From NCBI GenBank assembly GCA_022844275.1, contig JALHMB010000002.1:310001-374000 (forward strand): DNA of 64,000 bases. Reading direction: 5' to 3'. The stretch is from Hyphomicrobiaceae bacterium. GTDB lineage: Bacteria > Pseudomonadota > Alphaproteobacteria > Rhizobiales > Hyphomicrobiaceae. This document shows positions 29,639 to 37,782 of this stretch, in pieces. Position numbers and translations under genes: made by a program. The stretch's first letter is position 1; each line of letters begins with the position of its first letter. The notes below the pieces were generated by a model. The model searched no databases. It had not been told where the DNA came from and saw only the letters and a program-made list of their open reading frames with translations.

Positions 29639-30580
29639 CTATTGGCGGATGCGCGGATCGAAGAAGGTGTAGCTGATGTCGATCAGCAGGTTCACCAGCA
29701 CCTTGGCTCCGGCAAAGAGGATGATGAGCCCCTGGATGATCGGATAGTCGCGCTTCAAGATCGCATCCACGGTCAGGCGGCCGAGACCCGGAATATTGAA
29801 GACGGTCTCGGTGATGACGACACCCGAGATGAGGAGCGCGAAGCCGATGCCGATGACGGTCACGATCGGAATGGCGGCGTTCTTCAGAGCATGGCGCAGG
29901 AGCACCGAGGGTGTAGCGACGCCTTTGGCGCGCGCCGTGCGGATGTAGTCCTCCGAAAGCACCTCGAGCATGCTGGCACGCGTGATGCGCGCGATGAGCG
30001 CCATGTAGGTCATGCCGAGCGCGAAGGCGGGCAGTGTTATCGAGCGTAGCGTGCCCTCTATGCCGCCCGACAAGGGGCGATAACCCTGCACGGGCAGCCA
30101 GCGAAGCTGAATGGAGAAGATGTAGATGAGGATGTAGCCGACGAGAAAGACTGGCACGGCGAAGCCGAGAACCGAGAAGCCCATGACCACCCGGTCGACA
30201 CTCGTATCTGCCTTCCACGCCGCGACGACGCCCATGGGGATGGCGAAGGCGACCGCGACGGTGAGCGTCGCGATGGCCAGCACGAGCGTAGGCTCGAGGC
30301 GTTGCATGACGAGCGTCATGACCGGCATGTTCGAGAAGATCGACGTGCCGAGATCGCCCCGGAGCAGGTTCATTACATAGACGCCGAACTGTTCCCACAC
30401 CGGCCTGTCGAGGCCGAGCTTCCGGCGCACGCCCTCGATCTCGGCAGGCGTTGCATCGTCGCCCGCAATGACGGCTGCGGGGTCGCCCGGCGTCAGGTGC
30501 AACAGGAAGAAAACGAACAGCGCCACGACGATCATCACGGGGATGGTGGCGAGGAGGCGGCGCAGGATGTAGGCTGTCAT
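29639..30580 (-). CDS. Dipeptide-type ABC transporter permease (DppB)
   Basis: 313-residue permease with the DppB/OppB N-terminus (MTAYILRRLLATIPVMIVV), a proline-rich periplasmic loop (HLTPGDPAAVIAG) and the EAA-type loop RTARAKGVATPSVLLRHALKN near residue 212. Six membrane segments are expected. It forms the channel with DppC. The gap to the upstream substrate-binding gene is 121 bases, larger than elsewhere in the operon. Confidence 0.92.
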   Translation of the reverse strand: MTAYILRRLLATIPVMIVVALFVFFLLHLTPGDPAAVIAGDDATPAEIEGVRRKLGLDRPVWEQFGVYVMNLLRGDLGTSIFSNMPVMTLVMQRLEPTLVLAIATLTVAVAFAIPMGVVAAWKADTSVDRVVMGFSVLGFAVPVFLVGYILIYIFSIQLRWLPVQGYRPLSGGIEGTLRSITLPAFALGMTYMALIARITRASMLEVLSEDYIRTARAKGVATPSVLLRHALKNAAIPIVTVIGIGFALLISGVVITETVFNIPGLGRLTVDAILKRDYPIIQGLIILFAGAKVLVNLLIDISYTFFDPRIRQ

Positions 30581-30701
30581 TGTCCCGCTCCGATCGGCCG
30601 AAGCGTCATGATCGCTCTCGGATGGTTTGATGGAAAAAGGCCTGTTCGGCGCCGTCTCGAAGTTGGACGGCGCCGAGCGATGGTCGCGAGAAGGATCGAC
30701 G

Positions 30702-32294
30702 TCACTTCTTCTCGATGTTCCACATCGGCGGCACGGAGGGAACTGAGATCACGCCGGAAATCCGGTCCGATCGATAGGCCACCGGATTGCGCCATTGAGC
30801 GAACGAGACGTACGGCACGAGTTCGTAGGCCATCTTCGAGATTTCGGCGGCGATCTTCTTGCGCGACTCCAAGTCCGTCGCGAAGGCCCATTTTCCGCGA
30901 ACTTCCTCATACTTGGCATCACAAGGCCAACCGAACCAGGCTTTGTCGCAGCCCATGCTGATGCCCACATGTGTCACGGGCGACGACGAACTCAGCACGG
31001 TGGTACCAGTGATGAAGATATTCCATCCGCCCTGCGCCGGCGGCTCCTTCTTGGCGCGACGCGAGACGACCGTTCCCCAGTCCATCGCCTGCACATCGAG
31101 ATTGAGGCCGGCCTTGCGCATCTGCTGCACGAGAACCAGTGTCGCCGGATTGATGTACTGGTGATCGGTCGCGTGAAGGATGGTAATCGGCTCGCCGTTG
31201 TAGCCGGCTTCCTTGAAGAGCGCCGCGGCCTTCTTGTAGTCCTTGGGTCCCTTGTAGACCTCGCTGCCAACGTCGGTCTCCATCGCCACGTCACAACCGA
31301 AGTAGGAGAAGCAAACGCGCTGCAGCTTGGGATCAGCGGCGATCGTGTTCAGATAGTCGGCGTTGTTGACGATATACAGCATGGCTTGCCGCGCCTTCAC
31401 GCTGTTGAAGGGCGGATGCAAGTGATTGAACTGGATGAGGCCCATGGTGCCCATCGCAGCATGAGACTCGAGCTTTATGTCGGGATTGGATTCGAGGATC
31501 GGCAGGAAGTCGGGCTGTGGATTCTCGAGATAGTCGATCTCGCCAGCGACGAGTGCCGCCTGCGCCGTCTGCGGATCGGAAAGCCAGGTGAATTCGACGC
31601 GGTCGACCTTCACGACCTTGCCGCCGGCATGGCCGGAGGGCGGCTCCTTGCGCGGGACATAGCCTTTGAACTTCTCGTAGACGGTCTTGCTACCCGGCAC
31701 CCACTCGTCGCGCTTGAAGACGAAGGGACCGGAGCCCACCACTTCCGCGATCTGCTGGAATGGATCCGTCAGCGCTTCCTTCTCACGCATGATGAAGGGA
31801 ATGCTCGTCCCGGTCTTGGCGAGCGTGTCGATGACGAGACCATAGGGCTCCTTGAGGGACCAAATGAAGGTCTTGTCATCTTTTGACTCCAGCGACGCGG
31901 TGTAGCCGAAGAGCTGCTTGCCGGCGCCATCGCGATGGCCCCACCGCTTCATGGATGCAACCACGTCCTTGCTCGTTACCGGCGAGCCGTCGTGGAAGGT
32001 GAGCCCATCGCGCAGCGTGAACGTATAGACTTTGCGATCATCGCTGACGGTCCATGTGTCCACCATCTGCGGCTGTGGCTTCAGATTGGTGTCGCTCGAG
32101 AAGAGCGTGTCGTAGATCATCATCCCGTGAATGCCGGCGATGGTCTGCGTCGTCCAGAAGGGATCGAGCGTGCGGACATCCGCGTGCATTGTGACGCGCA
32201 GGACCTTTGGCTGCTGCGCAACGCTCGGTGAAACGGTCAGCAGGGCCGCAGCGGCAGCAAGCCCCAGCTTCAGGATCGAACTTCGAATACGCAT
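30702..32294 (-). CDS. Periplasmic peptide-binding protein (SBP family 5)
   Basis: 530-residue extracellular solute-binding protein with a Sec signal peptide (MRIRSSILKLGLAAAAALL...SVAQQ, cleavage near residue 26). Family-5 features are MVDTWTVSDDRKVYTFTLRD, then GLTFHDGSPVTSKDVVASM, and the late PYVSFAQWR region. It delivers peptides or peptide-like amides to the DppBCDF-type complex encoded next. It follows the M81 metallopeptidase by 36 bases, which suggests the imported compound is a substrate of that enzyme. Confidence 0.92.
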   Translation of the reverse strand: MRIRSSILKLGLAAAAALLTVSPSVAQQPKVLRVTMHADVRTLDPFWTTQTIAGIHGMMIYDTLFSSDTNLKPQPQMVDTWTVSDDRKVYTFTLRDGLTFHDGSPVTSKDVVASMKRWGHRDGAGKQLFGYTASLESKDDKTFIWSLKEPYGLVIDTLAKTGTSIPFIMREKEALTDPFQQIAEVVGSGPFVFKRDEWVPGSKTVYEKFKGYVPRKEPPSGHAGGKVVKVDRVEFTWLSDPQTAQAALVAGEIDYLENPQPDFLPILESNPDIKLESHAAMGTMGLIQFNHLHPPFNSVKARQAMLYIVNNADYLNTIAADPKLQRVCFSYFGCDVAMETDVGSEVYKGPKDYKKAAALFKEAGYNGEPITILHATDHQYINPATLVLVQQMRKAGLNLDVQAMDWGTVVSRRAKKEPPAQGGWNIFITGTTVLSSSSPVTHVGISMGCDKAWFGWPCDAKYEEVRGKWAFATDLESRKKIAAEISKMAYELVPYVSFAQWRNPVAYRSDRISGVISVPSVPPMWNIEKK

Positions 32295-32330
32295 AACCCC
32301 TCCTTGTCGGTGCGGACTGATCGATGACGG

Positions 32331-33800
32331 TTAGTAGATAAGGCCTGGTCTCGTTTCTTCGTCGAGCGGCCAGATCGGACGGTTGACCTTCTTGTAGTCG
32401 ATCTTGCGGTAGTCGCGGCTCAGCGGCGCGTCGCTGTCGATATAGAGCACGCGCTTTGCGATTGGGCCGAAAGCCGCCATGAAGTGGTTCGTCGATTTGA
32501 CGACGAGCACGCTCTTGGAGAGCGCATCGATCCCGACATTGGTGAAAAGCTGCGGCGCGAAGGCCTGTGTCCGCTTGGTGATGAGGACGACATCGACGCC
32601 GCCGATACGAATGCCGGCGCAATCACCGACCGGCACGCTCGTCGGGCCGAAGTTCTGCCAGGCATCGCGCGCGAGGCCGATAACCTCGACCATGGCATCG
32701 ACGGGTGTGCCGGACTGGGGGCCGGTCTTGCCGCCGAAGCGGAGCGGGAATTGAGCACCGATGCCGGCATCGAAGCAGAGGCGCACCGCAACCGGATCCC
32801 AGATCGGACCGATGGCTGCGTTCTGAGCATTGCGCGCGATCAGCTCGCGCAGGATGGTCGTATTGTCGGAGGGCGCGCCGCCGCCCGCGTTGTCCGTGGG
32901 CTCGGCGACCACGACGGGACCTTCGTTCGATGCCATGGCTAGGCCAACGCCGCCGGAGACATCGAAGAACTCGGGCGGCGTCTTCCCGCGCATGCTGACG
33001 AACTCAGTGCCGAGTTTCGTCGCGAGCGCGTCGGCCTTGGCCTTGTCGCCATCGGTGATGACCAGCACGCGGCCTGAGAGCTCCGGCACGTCGCCGTAAG
33101 GGAAGCAGTGAGCAACGGAGATCGACAGCACGCCGTCGCGGCCTTCCATGGCCTTGATCCGATCGACGAAGCCGCGCATCAGCGGCAGCGTCGTCGGATA
33201 GCTCGAGATCTGGCGGCAGTCGTAGAGGGACATGACCGGCTTGATCTCACCGCGAATGGTCTTGAGCGTCAGGTCGAGCACCTCTTCGGCGCGGTCGACG
33301 ACATCGGTGTGCGGGAATTCCTTGTAGAGGATGATGATGTCCGCAATCTCGACGCGCTTGAGCGTGAGATGGCAGTGCGGGTCGAGTTCGACGCCGATGA
33401 TGCACTTCGGCCCGACGATGGCGCGCGTGCGCTCGATGATATCGCCTTCGACGTCGTCATAGCCGTAAGCGACCATGGCGCCGTGCAGGCCGAGCAGTAC
33501 GCCGTCCAAGGGCAGGGCGGCTTGCATCTGCGCGAGGATCTCGTCGCGCATAGTCTCGTAGTCCTGGCGGTTGGTCGTCCCCGCCGGGCTCGCGGCAAAG
33601 CAGCTTCCCTCGATGAGCGTGAAGCCATCGGTCGAGGCGCGCCGGCGCGCCACAAAAAGCGGCGCCGTGCACATTCTCGGAGCATCCGTCGGGTGTTCGC
33701 CGGGGCGCAGAAAAACGGTTTCGCGGTAGGAGGCGAGGCTTGTCGGCAGCGGTGAGAAAGTATTGGTCTCTGTCGCCAAAGTGGCGGCAAACAGGCGCAT
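32331..33800 (-). CDS. M81 family metallopeptidase (MlrC-like)
   Basis: 489-residue zinc-type metallopeptidase related to microcystinase MlrC. The family N-terminus LFAATLATETNTFSPLPTS is present; candidate metal ligands lie in LLGLHGAMVAYGYDDVEGD, GVELDPHCHLT and KEFPHTDVVDRAEE. No signal peptide, so cytoplasmic. M81 genes are often paired with dipeptide-type ABC transporters, as here, where it leads the operon. MlrC opens linearised microcystin, but most homologues act on unknown peptides or cyclic amides, so naming it a toxin degrader would be unjustified. Confidence 0.9.
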   Translation of the reverse strand: MRLFAATLATETNTFSPLPTSLASYRETVFLRPGEHPTDAPRMCTAPLFVARRRASTDGFTLIEGSCFAASPAGTTNRQDYETMRDEILAQMQAALPLDGVLLGLHGAMVAYGYDDVEGDIIERTRAIVGPKCIIGVELDPHCHLTLKRVEIADIIILYKEFPHTDVVDRAEEVLDLTLKTIRGEIKPVMSLYDCRQISSYPTTLPLMRGFVDRIKAMEGRDGVLSISVAHCFPYGDVPELSGRVLVITDGDKAKADALATKLGTEFVSMRGKTPPEFFDVSGGVGLAMASNEGPVVVAEPTDNAGGGAPSDNTTILRELIARNAQNAAIGPIWDPVAVRLCFDAGIGAQFPLRFGGKTGPQSGTPVDAMVEVIGLARDAWQNFGPTSVPVGDCAGIRIGGVDVVLITKRTQAFAPQLFTNVGIDALSKSVLVVKSTNHFMAAFGPIAKRVLYIDSDAPLSRDYRKIDYKKVNRPIWPLDEETRPGLIY

Positions 33801-34129
33801 TCAGGTCGCTCCTGGCCTCAGCGGTCGGGACATCCTCAGCAGTACGATGATGGCATGTCCAATTGCCCGCCGCCAGGATTTCTCCGGACGCCTTCGCAGG
33901 TTTCGTGCCAGCGGAGTTGAGTGCGGATCGGAGGCATGCCGCATGGGGAAGCACGATAGGGCCTCGGGCCTTCGGGGGCTGCCGGCGGATGGGGCGGACG
34001 CCTTTACGACCCTTCGATCGTCCCTTTTGAACCTTTTGGCGCGGCGCCGCGACGAAGGGTTGGAACCGCCGGATGGTCCCGCCGTTCCACTCTCAAATCG
34101 AGGGGTTCTGCAAGTCAAAGGGTAAGGTC
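33801..34129. other. Intergenic region upstream of the M81/peptide transporter operon
   Basis: 329 bases between the minus-strand operon and a plus-strand micro-ORF. It should contain the operon promoter. No frame in it has convincing coding character; I see GC-rich short dyads such as GGCGCGGCGCC near 34,040 but no operator or terminator that I can support. Confidence 0.35.
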
Positions 34130-34222
34130 ATGCGTGACTTCATAGCGCCAATGCTGCTGTTCGTCGGATCGCACGCGGCGATCCTGTTCGTGGCCATCCA
34201 GATGTATGCGGCGGGGCCATAG
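34130..34222 (+). CDS. Putative 30-residue membrane microprotein
   Basis: ATG 34130 to TAG 34222 encodes MRDFIAPMLLFVGSHAAILF followed by VAIQMYAAGP. Almost the whole chain after residue 5 is hydrophobic, enough for one membrane helix, with charged R2-D3 at the N-terminus. GGGTAAGG lies about five bases before the start. It ends 20 bases from the convergent acetyltransferase stop. No family recognised. The frame could be chance, but its clean hydrophobic profile and ribosome site argue for translation. Confidence 0.4.
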   Translation: MRDFIAPMLLFVGSHAAILFVAIQMYAAGP

Positions 34223-34241
34223 CGCAGGGCCGACCCGCCCT

Positions 34242-34535
34242 TCACGCGATCAGGTCGCGATACTCCGGATGGTTACCGACGAACTCCCGGACAAACCAGC
34301 AACGGGGCACGACCTTGAGATTGCGTCGGCGGACGTCGTCGAGGACGCCGTGCACGAGCTTGTCGCCGAACCCCTGGCCGCGCAGCGCCGGGGGAACCTC
34401 GGTGTGGAAGATGGTCAGGACATTGCCCTCGCGTCGGTATTCCGCAACTGCGAGGCCAGCGGGCGTCTCGAGCTCGAAGCGTTGCTCCTCGGGATTGTCC
34501 CGGACTAAGCCGCCCGTCATGCCTTCAGTACTCAT
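34242..34535 (-). CDS. Small GNAT-fold N-acetyltransferase (NATD1/YjdJ-like)
   Basis: 97 residues from ATG 34535. The core matches the short GNAT family: RFELETPAGLAVAEYRREGN, TIFHTEVPPALRGQGFGDKL with the acetyl-CoA pyrophosphate loop (RGQGFG), and the end WFVREFVGNHPEYRDL. These minimal acetyltransferases have poorly known substrates. A longer frame begins 39 codons upstream but that stretch is not conserved-looking. GGAG lies 11 bases before the chosen ATG. It stands alone. Confidence 0.85.
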   Translation of the reverse strand: MSTEGMTGGLVRDNPEEQRFELETPAGLAVAEYRREGNVLTIFHTEVPPALRGQGFGDKLVHGVLDDVRRRNLKVVPRCWFVREFVGNHPEYRDLIA

Positions 34536-34784
34536 GATATTGCAGGCTCCATCTATCTGGCCCTCGCGATGGGGTGTCCCGAGGCTAACCCCATTAGGCG
34601 CCTTGCGGAATAGCCGCGCCTTCTCAAGGTGTTGATGCGCTTTCCATTGCAACTAAGATATGGGAGCTGCGGCGGGCTTCGACCAGTGGCAGGCAATTGG
34701 CTCTAGACTGATTAACATCTCATATGCACGTTGCGGCCTTCCGCCTAGGCGGCCCAATCGCATAACTCGAGCCATCACATCACC

Positions 34785-35972
34785 ATGAGCATCGATCTCC
34801 AGCGCGTGCGCGCCGACACCATCGGTATCAATAATCGCCTCCATTTCAACAACGCCGGCGCCGCGCTGATGCCGACGCCGGTCCTCGAAGCGATGACGGG
34901 TTACCTTCGCCGGGAAGCGGAGATCGGCGGTTACGAGACGGCCATCGAGCAGGCTGAACGGCTCGATGGTGTGTACGCGAGCGTCGCGCGCCTCCTTGGG
35001 GCTGCGCCCGATGAGATCGCGATCATGGAGAATGCCACGATCGCGTGGCAGATGGCCTTCTACGCCCTCGCCTTCCGACCGGGTGACCGCATCCTGACAG
35101 CGCAAGCGGAGTATGCTGCGAACTACGTCGCCTTCCTGCAGGTCGCGAAACGCACCGGCGCCGTGATCGAGGTCGTGCCGAACGATGAGAGCGGTGCGCT
35201 TTCTGCTGAGGCGCTGGAGCGCATGATCGACGAGCGCGTGCGCCTCATTGCCATCACCTGGGTGCCGACCAACGGTGGCCTCGTCAATCCTGCCGCCGCC
35301 GTGGGAAAGACCGCGCGGAAGCACGGCATTCTCTATCTGCTCGATGCCTGTCAGGCTGTCGGGCAGATGCCGGTCGATGTCGCGGAACTCGGCTGCGACA
35401 TGCTCTCGGCGACGGGACGCAAGTTCCTGCGCGGTCCGCGTGGCACAGGGTTTCTCTACGTGCGCCGCGAGCTGATGCAGCGCCTCGAGCCGCCGCTCAT
35501 CGATCACTTCGCGGCAAAATGGACGGCGCCCGACCGCTATGAGCTGCGTCCTGATGCCCGGCGCTTCGAGACCTGGGAGAACAACTACGCGGCGCGCCTC
35601 GGGCTCGGCGTTGCCATCGACTATGCGCTCTCGATTGGGATGTCCCCGATCATGGCACGTTGCAGACTGCTCGCGGATCTCCTGCGCACCGAGCTTCTGC
35701 GTATCCCCGGTGTCGTCGTCCACGATCTCGGGGTTGAGCGGGCGGCCATCGTGACGTTTACCGTCGGGGGCGTCGATGCGGAGGTGGTGCTCGCGCGCAT
35801 GAGCGCGGAGGGTATCAACGTGTCGACCTCGAAGCCGTCGAGCACGCTTCTCGATGCGAGGGCGCGGTCGCTGCCGTCGATCGTGCGCGCCTCGCCGCAT
35901 TACTACAACTCGGAGGAGGAAGTCCTGAGGTTCGTCCAGGCTATTGCACGTCTTGCCGGCAGCTCGCGGTAG
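34785..35972 (+). CDS. Aminotransferase class V-fold PLP enzyme
   Basis: 395-residue PLP enzyme related to cysteine desulfurases and isopenicillin-N epimerase. FNNAGAALMP is the substrate-end motif, the PLP Asp lies in LLDACQAVGQMP, and the Schiff-base lysine is in SATGRKFLRGPRGTGFLY (about residue 213). It has no obvious active-site cysteine loop like IscS and no accessory Suf/Isc genes nearby, so sulfur mobilisation is uncertain; an epimerase or selenocysteine-lyase-like role is possible. ATG 34785 is the only good start. It is divergent from the acetyltransferase. Confidence 0.88.
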   Translation: MSIDLQRVRADTIGINNRLHFNNAGAALMPTPVLEAMTGYLRREAEIGGYETAIEQAERLDGVYASVARLLGAAPDEIAIMENATIAWQMAFYALAFRPGDRILTAQAEYAANYVAFLQVAKRTGAVIEVVPNDESGALSAEALERMIDERVRLIAITWVPTNGGLVNPAAAVGKTARKHGILYLLDACQAVGQMPVDVAELGCDMLSATGRKFLRGPRGTGFLYVRRELMQRLEPPLIDHFAAKWTAPDRYELRPDARRFETWENNYAARLGLGVAIDYALSIGMSPIMARCRLLADLLRTELLRIPGVVVHDLGVERAAIVTFTVGGVDAEVVLARMSAEGINVSTSKPSSTLLDARARSLPSIVRASPHYYNSEEEVLRFVQAIARLAGSSR

Positions 35973-36096
35973 GCGCCTCGAAGGCCACGGGGCCGATATC
36001 TCTTGAACAATCTCTGCCCAGTGGCTACGCCAGTGCGAGACAAGGGCTTGATATTTCAGGTCCGTGGCCGCGGCCCGACGAGGCGGTGAACTCTCG

Positions 36097-36585
36097 ATGG
36101 ATGAAGCGCGTAATCGCGAAGACGAGGTGCTGGCGCCTCTCGCCAAGGCGGCGACGGCCGCGCAGCGCGAAGAGATCTCCTTCCGCGACAACGTCGCACG
36201 CGAGATCGAGAAGCGTGAGCGGGCGCGCCAGTACGCCTTCCGGCGCCTCTCACTTGCCGAGCTCATGCTGACGGCAGCCCGCCGCGCGCAAAGCGAGGAG
36301 ACCGCCGTGGCAGCACAAACCGCTGCGCTGCGGAGCGAATTCGGCTGGCACGGCGAGAGCGAGCAGAACAAGCGGATCTTCGCCGCCTGGCGGCCCGTAG
36401 CGCTTGCAGTGTGGGAGGTGGCGCGGCCGCTTCCCGAGGAGGCCGAAGCCACGGAGCCCCGGCCGACACCGGATCTTGCGGCCGCGCTTGCCGAATTCGA
36501 GCGCTGGTACGAAGCCGAGTTCGGCACGAACTATCTCGCTATTCTCGATCAGGAGAAGCAGGAGTATCCCGTTGTCGAGTTCTAA
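36097..36585 (+). CDS. Hypothetical protein, charged helical N-terminus
   Basis: 162 residues from ATG 36097. Residues 1-60 are rich in Arg/Glu/Ala (EIEKRERARQYAFRRLSLAE) and look helical, possibly a coiled coil. The C-terminal half has aromatic residues and ends in EFERWYEAEFGTNYLAILDQ. No signal peptide, no membrane segment, no family recognised. Its 3' end overlaps the next gene by 14 bases in another frame, so the two proteins are likely made together and may interact. Confidence 0.65.
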   Translation: MDEARNREDEVLAPLAKAATAAQREEISFRDNVAREIEKRERARQYAFRRLSLAELMLTAARRAQSEETAVAAQTAALRSEFGWHGESEQNKRIFAAWRPVALAVWEVARPLPEEAEATEPRPTPDLAAALAEFERWYEAEFGTNYLAILDQEKQEYPVVEF

Positions 36586-36973
36586 GGCGCCCGATGGCAA
36601 GGGAGGTGAATTCGAGCGCTGGATCGTCGAGCAGTACGCCGCGACGAACGGCTTCACGGCGCTCATTCTTCTGCTCACGCTTGGTGGTGACAAGGTCGAG
36701 CTGATCTCGTGCTCGTACGTCCATGTCATCGGCGACGAAGTCCGCTGGAAGGACATGAAGACCATGCTGGATGCGTCCCGGCGCAAATGGGATGCATTCG
36801 TGATCTTTCCCGAGTCGCCGCCGGGGGGCGGGCCGCTGATCGACCTCGTAGCCAAGGCGCGGCTGCAGGAGCGCATCGACGAGGTGACGGTCAATCGCAT
36901 GGTCCTCAACGATGCCGGCTTCTTCGACACACGCGGCCGACACATCCGCATCGATCCCGTCGGGCTGCACTGA
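36572..36973 (+). CDS. Hypothetical protein overlapping the preceding gene
   Basis: 133 residues if started at TTG 36572, which has GGAG seven bases upstream inside the preceding gene; no ATG or GTG fits as well. The sequence is compact and balanced (FERWIVEQYAATNGFTALIL, WDAFVIFPESPPGGGPLIDL, VLNDAGFFDTRGRHIRIDP) and looks like a folded cytosolic protein. The shared FERW motif in both members of the pair is curious. No family recognised. Confidence 0.65.
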   Translation: MSSSKAPDGKGGEFERWIVEQYAATNGFTALILLLTLGGDKVELISCSYVHVIGDEVRWKDMKTMLDASRRKWDAFVIFPESPPGGGPLIDLVAKARLQERIDEVTVNRMVLNDAGFFDTRGRHIRIDPVGLH

Positions 36974-37054
36974 TCAGACGGCTGCCGCGTCGACCCATGT
37001 CGTCCTGATCGGCGGCGCGTCATCGGGTACGGTGCTTGGCCCGCACGCGGGCAG

Positions 37055-37210
37055 TCAGCCATCCCTGGGGCTCGTCCATGCGTTGCCCAGATAGCCGCAC
37101 TCGCGAAACCGGTACTCATACGCGGGTATGAGCGCGGCAAACTCCAACGCTAGTTGAATGAACCGCCGTTGAATATCGGGCGGGATCGTTTCGTCGCATC
37201 TTCTGGTCAT
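37055..37210 (-). CDS. Putative 51-residue protein
   Basis: Minus-strand ATG 37210 to TGA 37055. The product has natural-looking composition with alternating hydrophobics and aromatics (PPDIQRRFIQLALEFAALIP, then EYRFRECGYLGN). It lacks a clear ribosome site, and a perfect 11-base inverted repeat (37183-37193 and 37227-37237) flanks its start codon. It may be a real small gene or the C-terminal relic of a larger one. The remainder of the 36,974-37,304 interval shows nothing else coding. Confidence 0.35.
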   Translation of the reverse strand: MTRRCDETIPPDIQRRFIQLALEFAALIPAYEYRFRECGYLGNAWTSPRDG

Positions 37211-37304
37211 CGGCGCTGACGAAGCCCGAAACGATCCGAAGGCAAGCGACCGGGGCGCGGATTGTCAAACCAAGCGGTCACAACCAAGCGAATGGAGAAA
37301 ACCA

Positions 37305-37547
37305 ATGAAGACGATCATGAGCACCCTGATTGCCCTCGGCGTTCTTGCAGGTTCGGCCAGCGCCCAGTTCGACCCCTTCAATGATCCGCGCCAGGCCTTG
37401 CCGCGCTCCTCGAGCTACGAGCAGGCTCTGCCGCGCACGAGCAACGATGACTATCGCCAGGCCCTGCCGCGGACGAGCAACGACGACTTCCGCGAGGCTC
37501 TTCCCCTGACCGAGACCTTCCCCGACCTCGTGATCGCGACGCCCTGA
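37305..37547 (+). CDS. Small secreted protein with QALPR repeats
   Basis: 80 residues. Sec signal peptide MKTIMSTLIALGVLAGSASAQ with cleavage after ASA, leaving about 60 residues. The mature part is four tandem 10-12 residue units: QALPRSSSYE, QALPRTSNDDYR, QALPRTSNDDFR, EALPLTETF. ATG 37305 follows GGAGAAAACCA. A strong terminator lies 30 bases after the stop, so it is an independent unit. Similar short Ala-Leu-Pro repeat peptides occur in Hyphomicrobiales as hypothetical exported proteins; function unknown. Confidence 0.8.
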   Translation: MKTIMSTLIALGVLAGSASAQFDPFNDPRQALPRSSSYEQALPRTSNDDYRQALPRTSNDDFREALPLTETFPDLVIATP

Positions 37548-37576
37548 CCCGGCGCCCTCATGAGTAACAAAGCCAC

Positions 37577-37613
37577 GGCGGTCCGGAGCTGGCTCCGGGC
37601 CGCCCGCTTTTAT
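37577..37613 (+). terminator. Rho-independent terminator after the QALPR-repeat gene
   Basis: Stem GGCGGTCCGGAG (37577-37588) pairs with CTCCGGGCCGCC (37593-37604) with one G-U wobble and a four-base loop, followed by CGCTTTTATT. Confidence 0.85.
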
Positions 37614-37682
37614 TGGGCCGGCCGATCGACCAGTAGGTTGCCGTCGAAAAGCGTAACCATGGGCATCAGATCATCTGTACGG

Positions 37683-37710
37683 GTAACAGTTTTATGATAG
37701 TTTTATGACA
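37683..37710. promoter_or_regulatory. Pho-box-like direct repeats
   Basis: Two near-identical 11-base units, CAGTTTTATGA (37687-37697) and TAGTTTTATGA (37698-37708), flanked by partial copies. On the minus strand they read TGTCATAAAAC, TATCATAAAAC and TGTTAC, matching the 7+4 periodic PhoB-binding half-sites of enteric pst promoters. They sit about 65-90 bases before the sulfatase-fold gene but in reverse orientation to it. Phosphate control is inference. Confidence 0.45.
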
Positions 37711-37739
37711 AATAATAACTTGGCGCCTGGAGGGAACAC

Positions 37740-37782
37740 GTGGGCCGCATCAACGCCGTGTCGGTCATCGTACGATGACCGA
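37740..37782 (+). promoter_or_regulatory. 12-codon leader ORF and 22-bp palindrome over the start of the sulfatase-fold gene
   Basis: GGAGGG (37729-37734) precedes GTG 37740, which opens MGRINAVSVIVR and stops at TGA 37776-37778, overlapping the ATG (37775) of the next gene. Bases 37761-37782 form a perfect palindrome, TCGGTCATCGT and its complement, that contains that ATG. The main gene has no other ribosome site, so its translation probably depends on the leader. Confidence 0.55.

Noticed and set aside
32331-33800. Calling the M81 enzyme a microcystin-degrading gene
   Set aside because: MlrC homology alone does not show substrate; mlrA, mlrB and mlrD are not present.
36250-37140. Long minus-strand frame across the two hypothetical genes
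   Set aside because: Low-complexity Arg/Ser/Pro-rich translation, opposite two better coding frames with ribosome sites.
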